Of a stretch of 5,015 nucleotides of DNA, positions 1-5,015 are shown piece after piece. The stretch's first letter is position 1. Every line of letters starts with the position of its first letter. The translations under genes were made by a program, and so were the position numbers. The notes under the pieces are model-generated. The model was given only the letters and a program-made list of their open reading frames with translations. It did no database searches and had not been told where the DNA came from. Source of the DNA: Polyangiaceae bacterium (GTDB taxonomy: Bacteria > Myxococcota > Polyangia > Polyangiales > Polyangiaceae); assembly GCA_025936205.1 (NCBI GenBank), contig JAICTU010000594.1:1-5015 (forward strand), given 5' to 3'.

Positions 1-925
1 GGGCGGATGCCGGATAGCGCCGCCGCGGGTTCGCGCGGAAGTCCGCGTCGCTCAGCCCCAGGTAGCTCTCGTTGGAGAGCTCCTCCGAGTAGGTGGCCTT
101 GAGCGCCAGCTGATGCAGCACGGACGAGTGCGGCGCGAGGTCGTGCGAGCCCTTGAACATCCACTCGTTACGGTAGAAGCCGGTATCCGCCCCGCTGGGC
201 AGCTCCTTGAAGCCGTCGCTGCGCACGACAATGCCCTCGATCGAGAAGCCGTTGACGCCGTCGCTGGTGCCCGCGTAGCCGTGCAGGCGCGCGTAGCCGT
301 ACTGGCCGACGGCGGCGTCCAGCGCCGCGCTCGGGCCGCTCGGGATCGAGCGCGTCACTAAGTTCACGGCGCCGCCGATCGTCTGCGGGCCGTAAGCGAT
401 CGCCGCCGGGCCCTTGATCACTTCGAGCTGCACCATGCGCGGCATCAGCGGAAAGTAGTAGGCGGCGGGCGCCGAATAGGGCGCGGGCGCGAACAGCACC
501 CCGTCTTCCAGCAGCGTGATCTTCTTGCTGCGGTCGCTGAGCGCGCCGCGGATGCCGATGTTCGGGCGGAGGCCCATGCCGTCTTCCTGGCGCACGTACA
601 CGCCCGGGATGAGCTGCAGCGCCGAGTGCACGTCGTCGTAGCCGTAGCGCTCGAGCGTCTGGCGTGAGACGGCGTGCACCGAGCCCGGTGCTTTTGCGGT
701 GCGGGTCGCGAGCACGGTGACTTCCGCCAGCTCTTGCTCGCTGTCGAGCGCCGCGGCGGCCGGTGCCTCGGCGCTCTCCTCGGACGGCGCCGGTTCGACG
801 TTGCCCTCCGCCTCCTGGGCCGCCGCCGGTGACACGCTGATGCAACACAGGGCACAGAGCCAGCCTCCGCGCGGGAGAGGGCGTGCGAGGCTTCGCTTTT
901 GGGGTCTCGAGAGGCTCACGGACAC
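1..925 (-). CDS. FecA-like TonB-dependent outer-membrane receptor, N-terminal part (gene runs off the left edge)
   Basis: This gene encodes the N-terminal 308 codons of a TonB-dependent receptor, an outer-membrane gated barrel that imports iron chelates or other metal complexes using TonB energy. A basic N-terminus (residues 7-19) leads into a hydrophobic signal segment (22-36) ending in PAAA, with probable cleavage before Q37. An acidic Ala/Glu linker and a TonB-box-like stretch, EVTVLAT (68-74), follow. The plug domain spans about 80-192 and carries PGVYVRQEDG, LRPNIGIRG, KITLLEDGV, APAPYSAPAAYYFP, EVIKGPAAIAYGPQTIGGAVN and VTR. These motifs are typical of the FecA-like COG4772 branch, which is broader than ferric citrate. 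Early barrel strands continue to the window edge. No ATG exists in frame. An in-frame TAG at 937-935 limits the start to GTG at 925 or 919, each with a purine-rich site at good spacing. The gene is divergent from a TonB-like gene across a Fur-type palindrome, which supports metal-regulated uptake. The family call is firm, but the substrate is unknown. Confidence 0.93.
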   Translation of the reverse strand, partial: MSVSLSRPQKRSLARPLPRGGWLCALCCISVSPAAAQEAEGNVEPAPSEESAEAPAAAALDSEQELAEVTVLATRTAKAPGSVHAVSRQTLERYGYDDVHSALQLIPGVYVRQEDGMGLRPNIGIRGALSDRSKKITLLEDGVLFAPAPYSAPAAYYFPLMPRMVQLEVIKGPAAIAYGPQTIGGAVNLVTRSIPSGPSAALDAAVGQYGYARLHGYAGTSDGVNGFSIEGIVVRSDGFKELPSGADTGFYRNEWMFKGSHDLAPHSSVLHQLALKATYSEELSNESYLGLSDADFRANPRRRYPASA

Positions 926-927
926 GG

Positions 928-936
928 CCTCGCCCT
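928..936 (-). promoter_or_regulatory. Ribosome binding site(s) of the TonB-dependent receptor
   Basis: On the minus strand the sequence AGGGCGAGG ends two bases before GTG 925. AGGG (936-933) is 7 nt from GTG 925, and GAGG (931-928) is 8 nt from GTG 919. Either GTG could therefore be the start. The choice changes the protein by only two residues ahead of the signal peptide. Confidence 0.5.
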
Positions 937-954
937 AACATGAGAGCCCTCAAA

Positions 955-981
955 TGCAAATGAAAGTCAGTTTCATTTGCA
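955..981. promoter_or_regulatory. Fur-family operator-like palindrome in the divergent intergenic region
   Basis: Two perfect 11-bp inverted arms, TGCAAATGAAA (955-965) and TTTCATTTGCA (971-981), are separated by GTCAG. The inner 15 bases, TGAAAGTCAGTTTCA, match most positions of the known Fur 7-1-7 consensus TGATAATNATTATCA. The element is markedly AT-rich within GC-rich surroundings. It lies 30 bp upstream of the receptor GTG and 18 bp upstream of the TonB-like GTG, so a bound repressor could block both promoters. A Fur-family protein sensing iron is the first guess. A Zur-like (zinc) site or another dimeric regulator is possible, because family members share this half-site pattern. Confidence 0.7.
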
Positions 982-985
982 GTCC

Positions 986-991
986 AGGGGG
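986..991 (+). promoter_or_regulatory. Ribosome binding site that decides the GTG 999 start of the TonB-like gene
   Basis: AGGGGG lies 7 nt upstream of an in-frame GTG at 999. The other in-frame starts (ATG at 954, 960, 1038 and 1080) have weaker or no purine-rich upstream sites. The 954 and 960 starts would place the palindromic operator inside the coding sequence. This site therefore favours GTG 999. Confidence 0.5.
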
Positions 992-998
992 AAAGGCG

Positions 999-2234
999 GT
1001 GAGCCTGAAGCGGTCGGCCCGTGATCAGCGCCGGGACATGCCGTGGAAGGCCTGGCAATGGCGTGTCACCCTTCACCCCATGCGCGCGCCCCCGGCTGTT
1101 GAACCGCGATCCGCGCTGCGCAGCTCGCGGCCGCGCGCGCTGGGCATTGGCCTGGCGCTGGCGCTCGGGTTGCATGCGCTCGGGTTGGCGACGGTGGCGC
1201 TGATCGGGCAGGAGCTCGCAGCTTCGCAGCGTGTTGCACGGGCCCAGCCTGCGGAGGAGCCCAGCGAGCTCGGGGAGCTGGAGGTCGAGCTGCAGAGCGA
1301 CTCCGTCGCGACGGAGACTTCACCTCCTGCGCGCGAAGCGGCGCTGGCGATGGTCGCGCCGCGCCGTGCCGCGCGTCGCCCGGCGGGAGCCGTCCGCCGG
1401 CAGGGCGAGCGCGGGTCGAACGCAAGTCCCGCGGCGGGGGCAGACGGCACCGAAGCCGCCGGCGGCGACGAAACCCCGGCACCGGAAGCGGCAGGAACCC
1501 CCGCCGAGCCCGGCGGCTCCAGCAAGGCGCTCTCGCTGGACGCGCTCGGTGTCGGGCCCGAGAACAACCCGTTCCTGGCGTCGTCGGGGCGCCGGTCGGG
1601 CACACCACGCGGGCTCGCCGACCAGATCGATCACGTGCTGCGCAGCGGTCTCGCGCAGCACGATCAGAAAGTGGGTCTCGGCCCCGAGGGCCCGGTCGTG
1701 GCCGCCGTCACGGACCTGGTGATGCAGAGCACGTCGGCGCCCAACACCAGCGCGCTGCTCGTGCTGCGCACGGACGGCAGCGGCCAGACCGTGCACGTCG
1801 AGGTGGCGGACGCGAGCGGTGAGACCGGCGCCTGGGACGCGATCGCCGGCGCCTTGCAGAAAGCGCTGCAAGGCAAGAAGCTGCGCGTGCCGGCCGGCAG
1901 CGGCGGCGTCACCATGCAGTTGCGCGTCGAGTCGCGCGTGCAGCTGCCGAGCGGCGCCGATCCGGGCTTGGCCATCGACCTGTTCGGCCAGGAACTGAAG
2001 GCCGGTGAGGGCGATCGCTCGACGCGCGTGGAGCTGCTCACGCCCAAGATCGTGCTCGAGCAATATCAGGTCTCGAGCACCGATCCGCATGCCAAGATTC
2101 CGGTGGTGGGCTTTCAGTTCACGATCGTGGGGGTCATGGGAGATCCGGTGGATATCGCCGCGGTGGCGCGACGTGTGGTACACGCCCATCTCGTCTCGTT
2201 CGAGACGCACCCGCGGGAATCTCCAGCACAATAA
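999..2234 (+). CDS. TonB-like energy transducer with long Ala/Pro linker and extra C-terminal region
   Basis: This gene encodes a 411-residue inner-membrane protein resembling TonB, which couples the proton-motive force to outer-membrane receptors. After a basic cytoplasmic N-terminus there is one membrane segment at about 47-69 (ALGIGLALALGLHALGLATV). It contains a single histidine (H59), as known TonB anchors do. A low-complexity Ala/Pro/Glu/Arg linker follows (about 80-175). Next come a motif LSLDALGVGPENNPFL (178-193) and an amphipathic stretch (about 206-225). A TonB C-terminal-like beta-alpha-beta domain spans about 250-320 (VLRTDGSGQTVHVEV, then WDAIAGALQKAL, KLRVP and VTMQLRVES). A further 90 residues, with DLFGQEL and a GDPVDIAAVARRVVHAH motif, have no counterpart in classical TonB. 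The protein is much longer than E. coli TonB (239 aa). Divergence from a TonB-dependent receptor over a shared operator supports the role. GTG 999 is preferred for its Shine-Dalgarno site, and ATG 1080 is the main alternative. The family assignment is probable rather than certain, because similarity in the C-terminal domain is modest. Confidence 0.75.
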   Translation: MSLKRSARDQRRDMPWKAWQWRVTLHPMRAPPAVEPRSALRSSRPRALGIGLALALGLHALGLATVALIGQELAASQRVARAQPAEEPSELGELEVELQSDSVATETSPPAREAALAMVAPRRAARRPAGAVRRQGERGSNASPAAGADGTEAAGGDETPAPEAAGTPAEPGGSSKALSLDALGVGPENNPFLASSGRRSGTPRGLADQIDHVLRSGLAQHDQKVGLGPEGPVVAAVTDLVMQSTSAPNTSALLVLRTDGSGQTVHVEVADASGETGAWDAIAGALQKALQGKKLRVPAGSGGVTMQLRVESRVQLPSGADPGLAIDLFGQELKAGEGDRSTRVELLTPKIVLEQYQVSSTDPHAKIPVVGFQFTIVGVMGDPVDIAAVARRVVHAHLVSFETHPRESPAQ

Positions 2235-2242
2235 CATCCCCG

Positions 2243-2821
2243 ATGAGCAAAACTCGGCTCGAGGCCTTCAGCGACGGCGTGATCGCCATCATCATCACCA
2301 TCATGGTGCTGGAGCTGAAGGTCCCGCACGGTGGCGATCTGCACGCGCTCCAGCCGCTCGTGCCGGTGTTCCTGAGCTACGTGCTCAGCTTCGTGATGGT
2401 GGGCATCTACTGGAACAATCACCATCACCTGCTGCATGCCTGCCCGCACGTGAACGCCAAGATCCTGTGGGCGAACCTGGGCCTCTTGTTCTGGCTATCG
2501 CTGGTGCCGGCCAGCACCGCCTGGGTGGGCGAGTACCCCGGCAACGCGCTGCCGGCGGCGCTCTACGGCGCCATCTTTCTGATGTCGGCGATCGCCTACG
2601 AAATACTGCAGCGCTTGGTCGTCGCCCGGCACGGCCGCGACTCGAAGTTACAGGCGGCGATCGGCTCCGACATCAAGGGCTGGGCGTCGCTGGCCATGTA
2701 CGTGCTCGCCATCCCGGCGGCATTGCTCGTCAGCCCCGGCATCTCTTACGGGCTGTATGTGCTGGTGGCGCTCCTGTGGCTGATCCCCGATCGCCGGATC
2801 GAGACGGCGCTCCACGAGTGA
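2243..2821 (+). CDS. TMEM175/DUF1211 family integral membrane protein (putative potassium channel)
   Basis: This 192-residue protein carries the hallmark RLEAFSDGVIAI at residues 5-16, the signature of the first helix in TMEM175/DUF1211 proteins, followed by the usual VLELKVP (22-28). About six hydrophobic helices can be seen, near residues 9-25, 39-57, 74-93, 103-121, 146-163 and 168-182. Length and topology match the single-repeat bacterial members, some of which are known to assemble as tetrameric potassium-selective channels. A histidine cluster, NNHHHLLH (58-65), follows helix 2. The ATG lies 8 nt after the TonB-like stop and has no clear Shine-Dalgarno site, so translation probably depends on read-through from the upstream gene. 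Why a channel would sit in a metal-uptake transcript is not clear. It may be a chance neighbour sharing the transcript. The family call is firm, but channel activity is inferred from homologues. Confidence 0.9.
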   Translation: MSKTRLEAFSDGVIAIIITIMVLELKVPHGGDLHALQPLVPVFLSYVLSFVMVGIYWNNHHHLLHACPHVNAKILWANLGLLFWLSLVPASTAWVGEYPGNALPAALYGAIFLMSAIAYEILQRLVVARHGRDSKLQAAIGSDIKGWASLAMYVLAIPAALLVSPGISYGLYVLVALLWLIPDRRIETALHE

Positions 2822-2851
2822 CGTGCTGCACACGGGTGCTTCGCGCTGATC

Positions 2852-2974
2852 TCAGCGACGGAGCTCAGCGGAAGAACTGCTCGAAGCGATCGCCCCCAGC
2901 TCCCGCCAGAACGCTGCCGAGCACGCCGGATGCTCCGCGCGCTGCGCCGGTACATGGAATGACAAGGCTTCCAT
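2852..2974 (-). CDS. Possible 40-residue ORF overlapping the methyltransferase stop
   Basis: An ATG overlaps the methyltransferase TGA (TGATG), giving a 40-residue reading frame with a start typical of translational coupling. The product begins MEALSFHVPAQRAEH, contains AAFWRELGAIASSSS and ends ELRR. No domain is recognised. The ORF is short, lies in a 152-bp gap between convergent genes and has no independent evidence of coding, so it may be chance. Confidence 0.2.
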   Translation of the reverse strand: MEALSFHVPAQRAEHPACSAAFWRELGAIASSSSSAELRR

Positions 2975-3747
2975 CAGAGCGCCTTCCTCAGAACGGCCAC
3001 CATCCGCCAAGCCTTCGGGTCGTGCAAGGCCACGCTCTCGTCGAGCGCGCCGAACACGTCGCTCACCACGAAGCCCGCGGCCTCTGCCAGAGCGCGCAGC
3101 TGGGCTTCCGTGAGGTCACGCTGGCGCCCCTGGTCGGTGACCACCCGCGGCTGGCTCCCATCGTTCGGACGATACTCGAGCCGTACGTCGACGGTCAGCA
3201 GGCGACCGACCGCCGCGCTCTCCTGCCACTGCACGACCAGCTCACCGTTGTTGTCCTTCATCTTCCAGTCCGAGGAGGTCTTGGCCTCGCTGGCTTCATC
3301 CGGGTGCGGGAGCTCCAGCACGTAGACTCCGGCGTCGGACAATGCGGCCCGCACGCAGGCCAGGTGCGCCAGAAATTGCTCGTCTGTCAGCAGGTAGGTG
3401 GCCGAGCACAACATACAAGCGATCAGATCGAACTGCCGCTCGAGCCGAAAGCTCGACATGTCGCCGACCAGATACGGGAAGCTCAGGCCTTGCTGCAGTG
3501 CCTGGCGCCGGCAGTGCGCGGCCATGGCCGAGGACAGATCGAGCGCGGTCACGTCGAGACCGGCCCGGCACATTTCCTGTGCGTGGCGGCCCGGGCCCGC
3601 CGCGAGCTCGAGGAAACTGCGAGGCTCACTGCCGAGCCGTTGGGCGTGCAGCTCGCGCAGGAACTGTGCCTCTCGAGGAAAGTCGCGATAGCTGAAGGCG
3701 AGGTCATACAGCGCCGCCGCATCGTAGATCGTCGAATGCTCCATCAT
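2974..3747 (-). CDS. Class I SAM-dependent methyltransferase
   Basis: This gene encodes a 257-residue cytoplasmic protein with a Rossmann-type methyltransferase fold. Motif I is FLELAAGPGRHA (45-56), which binds S-adenosylmethionine through its glycine-rich loop. ALDLS (68-72) gives the acidic residue D70 at the end of strand 2, expected to bind the ribose hydroxyls. VGDM (94-97) matches the motif that contacts adenine. FDLIACML (106-113) is the strand 4 region, and YVLELPHP comes later in the core. The C-terminal region, from about residue 165, carries a strand-rich segment and then LTEAQLRALAEAAGFVV, as in small-molecule methyltransferases of the Methyltransf_11/25 type. The substrate cannot be told from the sequence. 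ATG 3747 has GGAG 6 nt upstream, and the following ATG is a less well-spaced alternative. The start overlaps the stop of a 47-residue ORF (ATGA), suggesting coupled translation downstream of the solute-binding protein gene. Confidence 0.9.
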   Translation of the reverse strand: MMEHSTIYDAAALYDLAFSYRDFPREAQFLRELHAQRLGSEPRSFLELAAGPGRHAQEMCRAGLDVTALDLSSAMAAHCRRQALQQGLSFPYLVGDMSSFRLERQFDLIACMLCSATYLLTDEQFLAHLACVRAALSDAGVYVLELPHPDEASEAKTSSDWKMKDNNGELVVQWQESAAVGRLLTVDVRLEYRPNDGSQPRVVTDQGRQRDLTEAQLRALAEAAGFVVSDVFGALDESVALHDPKAWRMVAVLRKAL

Positions 3748-3887
3748 ATGTTACTCCACTCCAGGACCCCGAGCTCGAGCAAGCGCCCAGCCAGGTCCTC
3801 GTCGATTTCCGCCGTTCCTTCGCGCACCGCCTCGAGGCACTGGATCGCGCTCTCTGGCAGAGCAAGGTGGCCGCCTGCCAGCTGCAC
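3744..3887 (-). CDS. Unrecognised 47-residue protein, translationally coupled to the methyltransferase
   Basis: A GTG-started frame fills the gap between the binding-protein stop (7 nt upstream) and the methyltransferase ATG, ending in an ATGA overlap. The product is acidic and helix-prone, with LPESAIQCLEAVREGTAEID in the middle and LAGRLLELGVLEW near the end. It lacks the Arg/Pro-rich look of shadow frames in this window. The alternating hydrophobic pattern faintly recalls the end of a small winged-helix domain, but that is only an impression. There is no clear Shine-Dalgarno site before the GTG, and the same frame stays open upstream into the binding-protein gene, so the real start is uncertain. 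It could be a genuine small protein, a remnant of a larger gene, or chance. The tight fit on both sides favours a real gene. Confidence 0.45.
   Translation of the reverse strand: MQLAGGHLALPESAIQCLEAVREGTAEIDEDLAGRLLELGVLEWSNI
3754..3757 (-). promoter_or_regulatory. Ribosome binding site of the methyltransferase
   Basis: GGAG on the minus strand lies 6 nt upstream of ATG 3747, inside the last codons of the 47-residue ORF. It favours the first of two tandem ATG codons as the start. Confidence 0.6.
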
Positions 3888-3894
3888 GGCGGCG

Positions 3895-4773
3895 TCAGCG
3901 CGAGACGGGCTCGAACCCTGATTGGGCCAACCGCGCCTGAAACTCCGGTCCAGCGAAGAACTGGATCAGCCGGGCTGCATCATCGGGCCGGGTCGTGCGC
4001 TCCAGGATGATCGCGGAGTAAGTGGTCTCGACCTGCAGCGGTGCCGGGTAGCCACCCACGAGGACCGCTGCCGGCACGGCCTTGATCTCGCTGATCTGCG
4101 TGGCGCCGATGACGCGCGCCGCGGTCGAGAGCGTCATGTTCTGCATCGCAGCCTTGCCGCCGGCCGCGATGTGCCCCTTCGCGCGCACCTGGTCCCCGAT
4201 GCCCAGCGTATCGACGACCTTCATCAGCGCAGCGCCCGCGGTCGCCACCGCCGGATCGGCGAAGTACACCTCGTCGGCGTCGAGCAGCGCCCGCTCCAGC
4301 GCGTCGGGCGTGTCGATTTCAGGCAGCGGATCGCCGGCGCGCACGGCGATCCCGCCCCCGATCTGTCCGAGGTCCACACGCGAACCGGCCCGCACGCGCT
4401 GCTGCGCCTCGAGCGCCTGGATGATGGCCGGCGTCACCACCACCAGGTCCGCGGCCTCTCCCCCGAGGACGCGGTCGCGCAGCGCGCCCACGGCGCCGAA
4501 ATCGAACGAGACGGAGAGCCCACTCTGCGCCTCGAACGCCTGGATCGTATCGCGCACGCTGTCCTCCGTGGCACCCGCGGCGAGCAGCCGCAGCGGCTCG
4601 GGCGGGGGACTCGGCGCGGTGTCGTCAGGGGCGGAGCCCACCAGCCCTCCTAGCAACGACACATCGGAAGCGTGATCGTTCGAGCAGCCCAGCGCAGCCA
4701 ACGGCGCCAGCAGCAGGAACGCCATCCAGCCCGGGAATGGCCATGAAGAAAAGGCAGACGCTGATTCCCCCAT
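3895..4773 (-). CDS. ModA-like periplasmic solute-binding lipoprotein
   Basis: This gene encodes a 292-residue exported protein with a type 2 periplasmic-binding fold similar to the ModA/COG0725 group, which captures molybdate or related anions for ABC import. A hydrophobic segment (16-29, MAFLLLAPLAALG) precedes C30, giving a relaxed lipobox ALGC, so a lipid-anchored protein is likely. A Pro/Ser-rich spacer runs to about residue 58. The binding domain then begins with LRLLAAGATEDSVRDTI and AFEAQSGLSVSFDFGAVGALRDRVLGGEAADLVV, the equivalent of the ModA region that contacts the oxyanion. Near the C-terminus, DDAARLIQFFAGPEFQARLAQSGFEPV is the typical ModA ending. No ABC permease or ATPase genes are adjacent, so it may be an orphan or have diverged from transport. 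ATG 4773 is the only ATG upstream of the signal. It lacks a Shine-Dalgarno site, and M17 is an alternative start. The ligand is not determined. Confidence 0.85.
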   Translation of the reverse strand: MGESASAFSSWPFPGWMAFLLLAPLAALGCSNDHASDVSLLGGLVGSAPDDTAPSPPPEPLRLLAAGATEDSVRDTIQAFEAQSGLSVSFDFGAVGALRDRVLGGEAADLVVVTPAIIQALEAQQRVRAGSRVDLGQIGGGIAVRAGDPLPEIDTPDALERALLDADEVYFADPAVATAGAALMKVVDTLGIGDQVRAKGHIAAGGKAAMQNMTLSTAARVIGATQISEIKAVPAAVLVGGYPAPLQVETTYSAIILERTTRPDDAARLIQFFAGPEFQARLAQSGFEPVSR

Positions 4774-4850
4774 GCGCGCAGGGTAGCGGGAACGTGCAGT
4801 TCATCAACGGCCACGCGCTCCCATTTCACGAGCCAGCGTCAACGCGGTAG

Positions 4851-5015
4851 CTACAGCGCTTCCAGCATCGTGAGCAGTTTGCGCACGGTGTTCAAATTGC
4901 GGCCGGTGCCCACGTCTCGAAACGGCAACTTCAGCTTGCTCTGCCCCATCCCGTTCGGAAAATGGATGACGACGTGCCGCCCGCAGGCGCGCAGCTCCTC
5001 GCCCCCCGGCGCCAC
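4851..5015 (-). CDS. DUF1697 family protein, C-terminal end (gene enters from the right edge)
   Basis: Fifty-four codons and a TAG stop are inside the window. The sequence HVVIHFPNGMGQSKLKLPF followed by GTGRNLNTVRKLLTML matches the conserved C-terminal part of DUF1697 proteins. That family typically shows an (H/Y)xPxGxGxSKL stretch and then a GT-x-RN-x-NTV-x-KL motif ahead of the end. DUF1697 members are cytoplasmic proteins of unknown function, usually about 180 residues. The start and most of the protein lie outside the window. A 77-bp gap separates it from the solute-binding protein gene on the same strand, so co-transcription is possible but not shown. Confidence 0.8.
   Translation of the reverse strand: MAPGGEELRACGRHVVIHFPNGMGQSKLKLPFRDVGTGRNLNTVRKLLTMLEAL

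Noticed and set aside
954..998. Use of ATG 954 or 960 as the start of the TonB-like gene
   Set aside because: These starts would put the palindromic operator inside the coding region and lack a Shine-Dalgarno site. GTG 999 has AGGGGG at ideal spacing.
168..1175. Long minus-strand ORF of 335 codons across the receptor gene and the intergenic operator
   Set aside because: Its product is Arg/Ala/Pro-rich with no domain. The true frame on the same strand (1-925) carries unmistakable TonB-dependent receptor plug motifs.
1320..2237. Minus-strand ORF of 305 codons opposite the TonB-like gene
   Set aside because: It is Arg/His-rich without recognisable motifs and lies antisense to a gene with a clear membrane segment and domain. 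High GC makes such shadow frames long.
2844..2857. Inverted repeat CGCTGA-TC-TCAGCG between the convergent TMEM175 and methyltransferase genes, considered as a terminator
   Set aside because: The stem is only 5-6 bp with a very small loop and no T-run on either side. It is too weak to call a terminator.
2005..3921. Plus-strand ORF of 638 codons spanning the TMEM175 gene and the methyltransferase
   Set aside because: It overlaps two well-supported genes in other frames, has no domain and shows the low-complexity composition of a shadow frame.
3922..4653. Plus-strand ORFs (243 and 197 codons) opposite the solute-binding protein
   Set aside because: Both are antisense shadows with Arg/His-rich or Ser/Ala-rich sequences and no motifs. 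The minus-strand frame has a coherent ModA-like protein.
4743..4850. Plus-strand 35-codon ORF beginning MKKRQTL in the gap before the DUF1697 end
   Set aside because: It lacks a ribosome binding site, overlaps the start of the solute-binding protein gene in antisense and has no recognisable features.

Overview
The window is uniformly GC-rich and has dense bacterial coding on both strands, with codons strongly biased to G/C in the third position. Several traits fit a delta-proteobacterial or myxobacterial (Polyangia-like) genome: a TonB-like protein with a long Ala/Pro linker, relaxed lipoprotein signals, GTG starts and long spurious antisense ORFs. This assignment is an inference from style, not proof.

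The left third (1-2821) is a divergent metal-uptake locus. A FecA-like TonB-dependent outer-membrane receptor, of which only the N-terminal 308 codons are inside the window, runs leftward from about 925. A TonB-like energy transducer runs rightward from about 999. The 73-bp gap between them holds a perfect 11-bp inverted repeat (955-981) that resembles a Fur-family operator, placed to control both genes. Eight bases after the TonB-like gene lies a TMEM175/DUF1211 family membrane protein, probably a potassium channel, which is likely co-transcribed with it. A plausible model is metal-repressed expression of a receptor and the TonB protein that energises it. No ExbB/ExbD genes are present in the window.

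The right part (2852-5015) is entirely on the minus strand and converges on the TMEM175 gene. In order of transcription it holds the C-terminal end of a DUF1697 protein, a ModA-like solute-binding lipoprotein, an unrecognised 47-codon ORF whose stop overlaps the next start (ATGA), a class I SAM-dependent methyltransferase, and possibly a 40-codon ORF whose start overlaps the methyltransferase stop. The tight spacing from the binding protein to the methyltransferase suggests one transcript. The biochemical link between these genes is not evident from the sequence.

No RNA genes, CRISPR arrays, insertion sequences or convincing terminators were seen. No gap between genes exceeds about 150 bases. 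No clearly new multi-gene system is evident. The operator-centred divergent locus and the small coupled ORFs are the points most worth checking.
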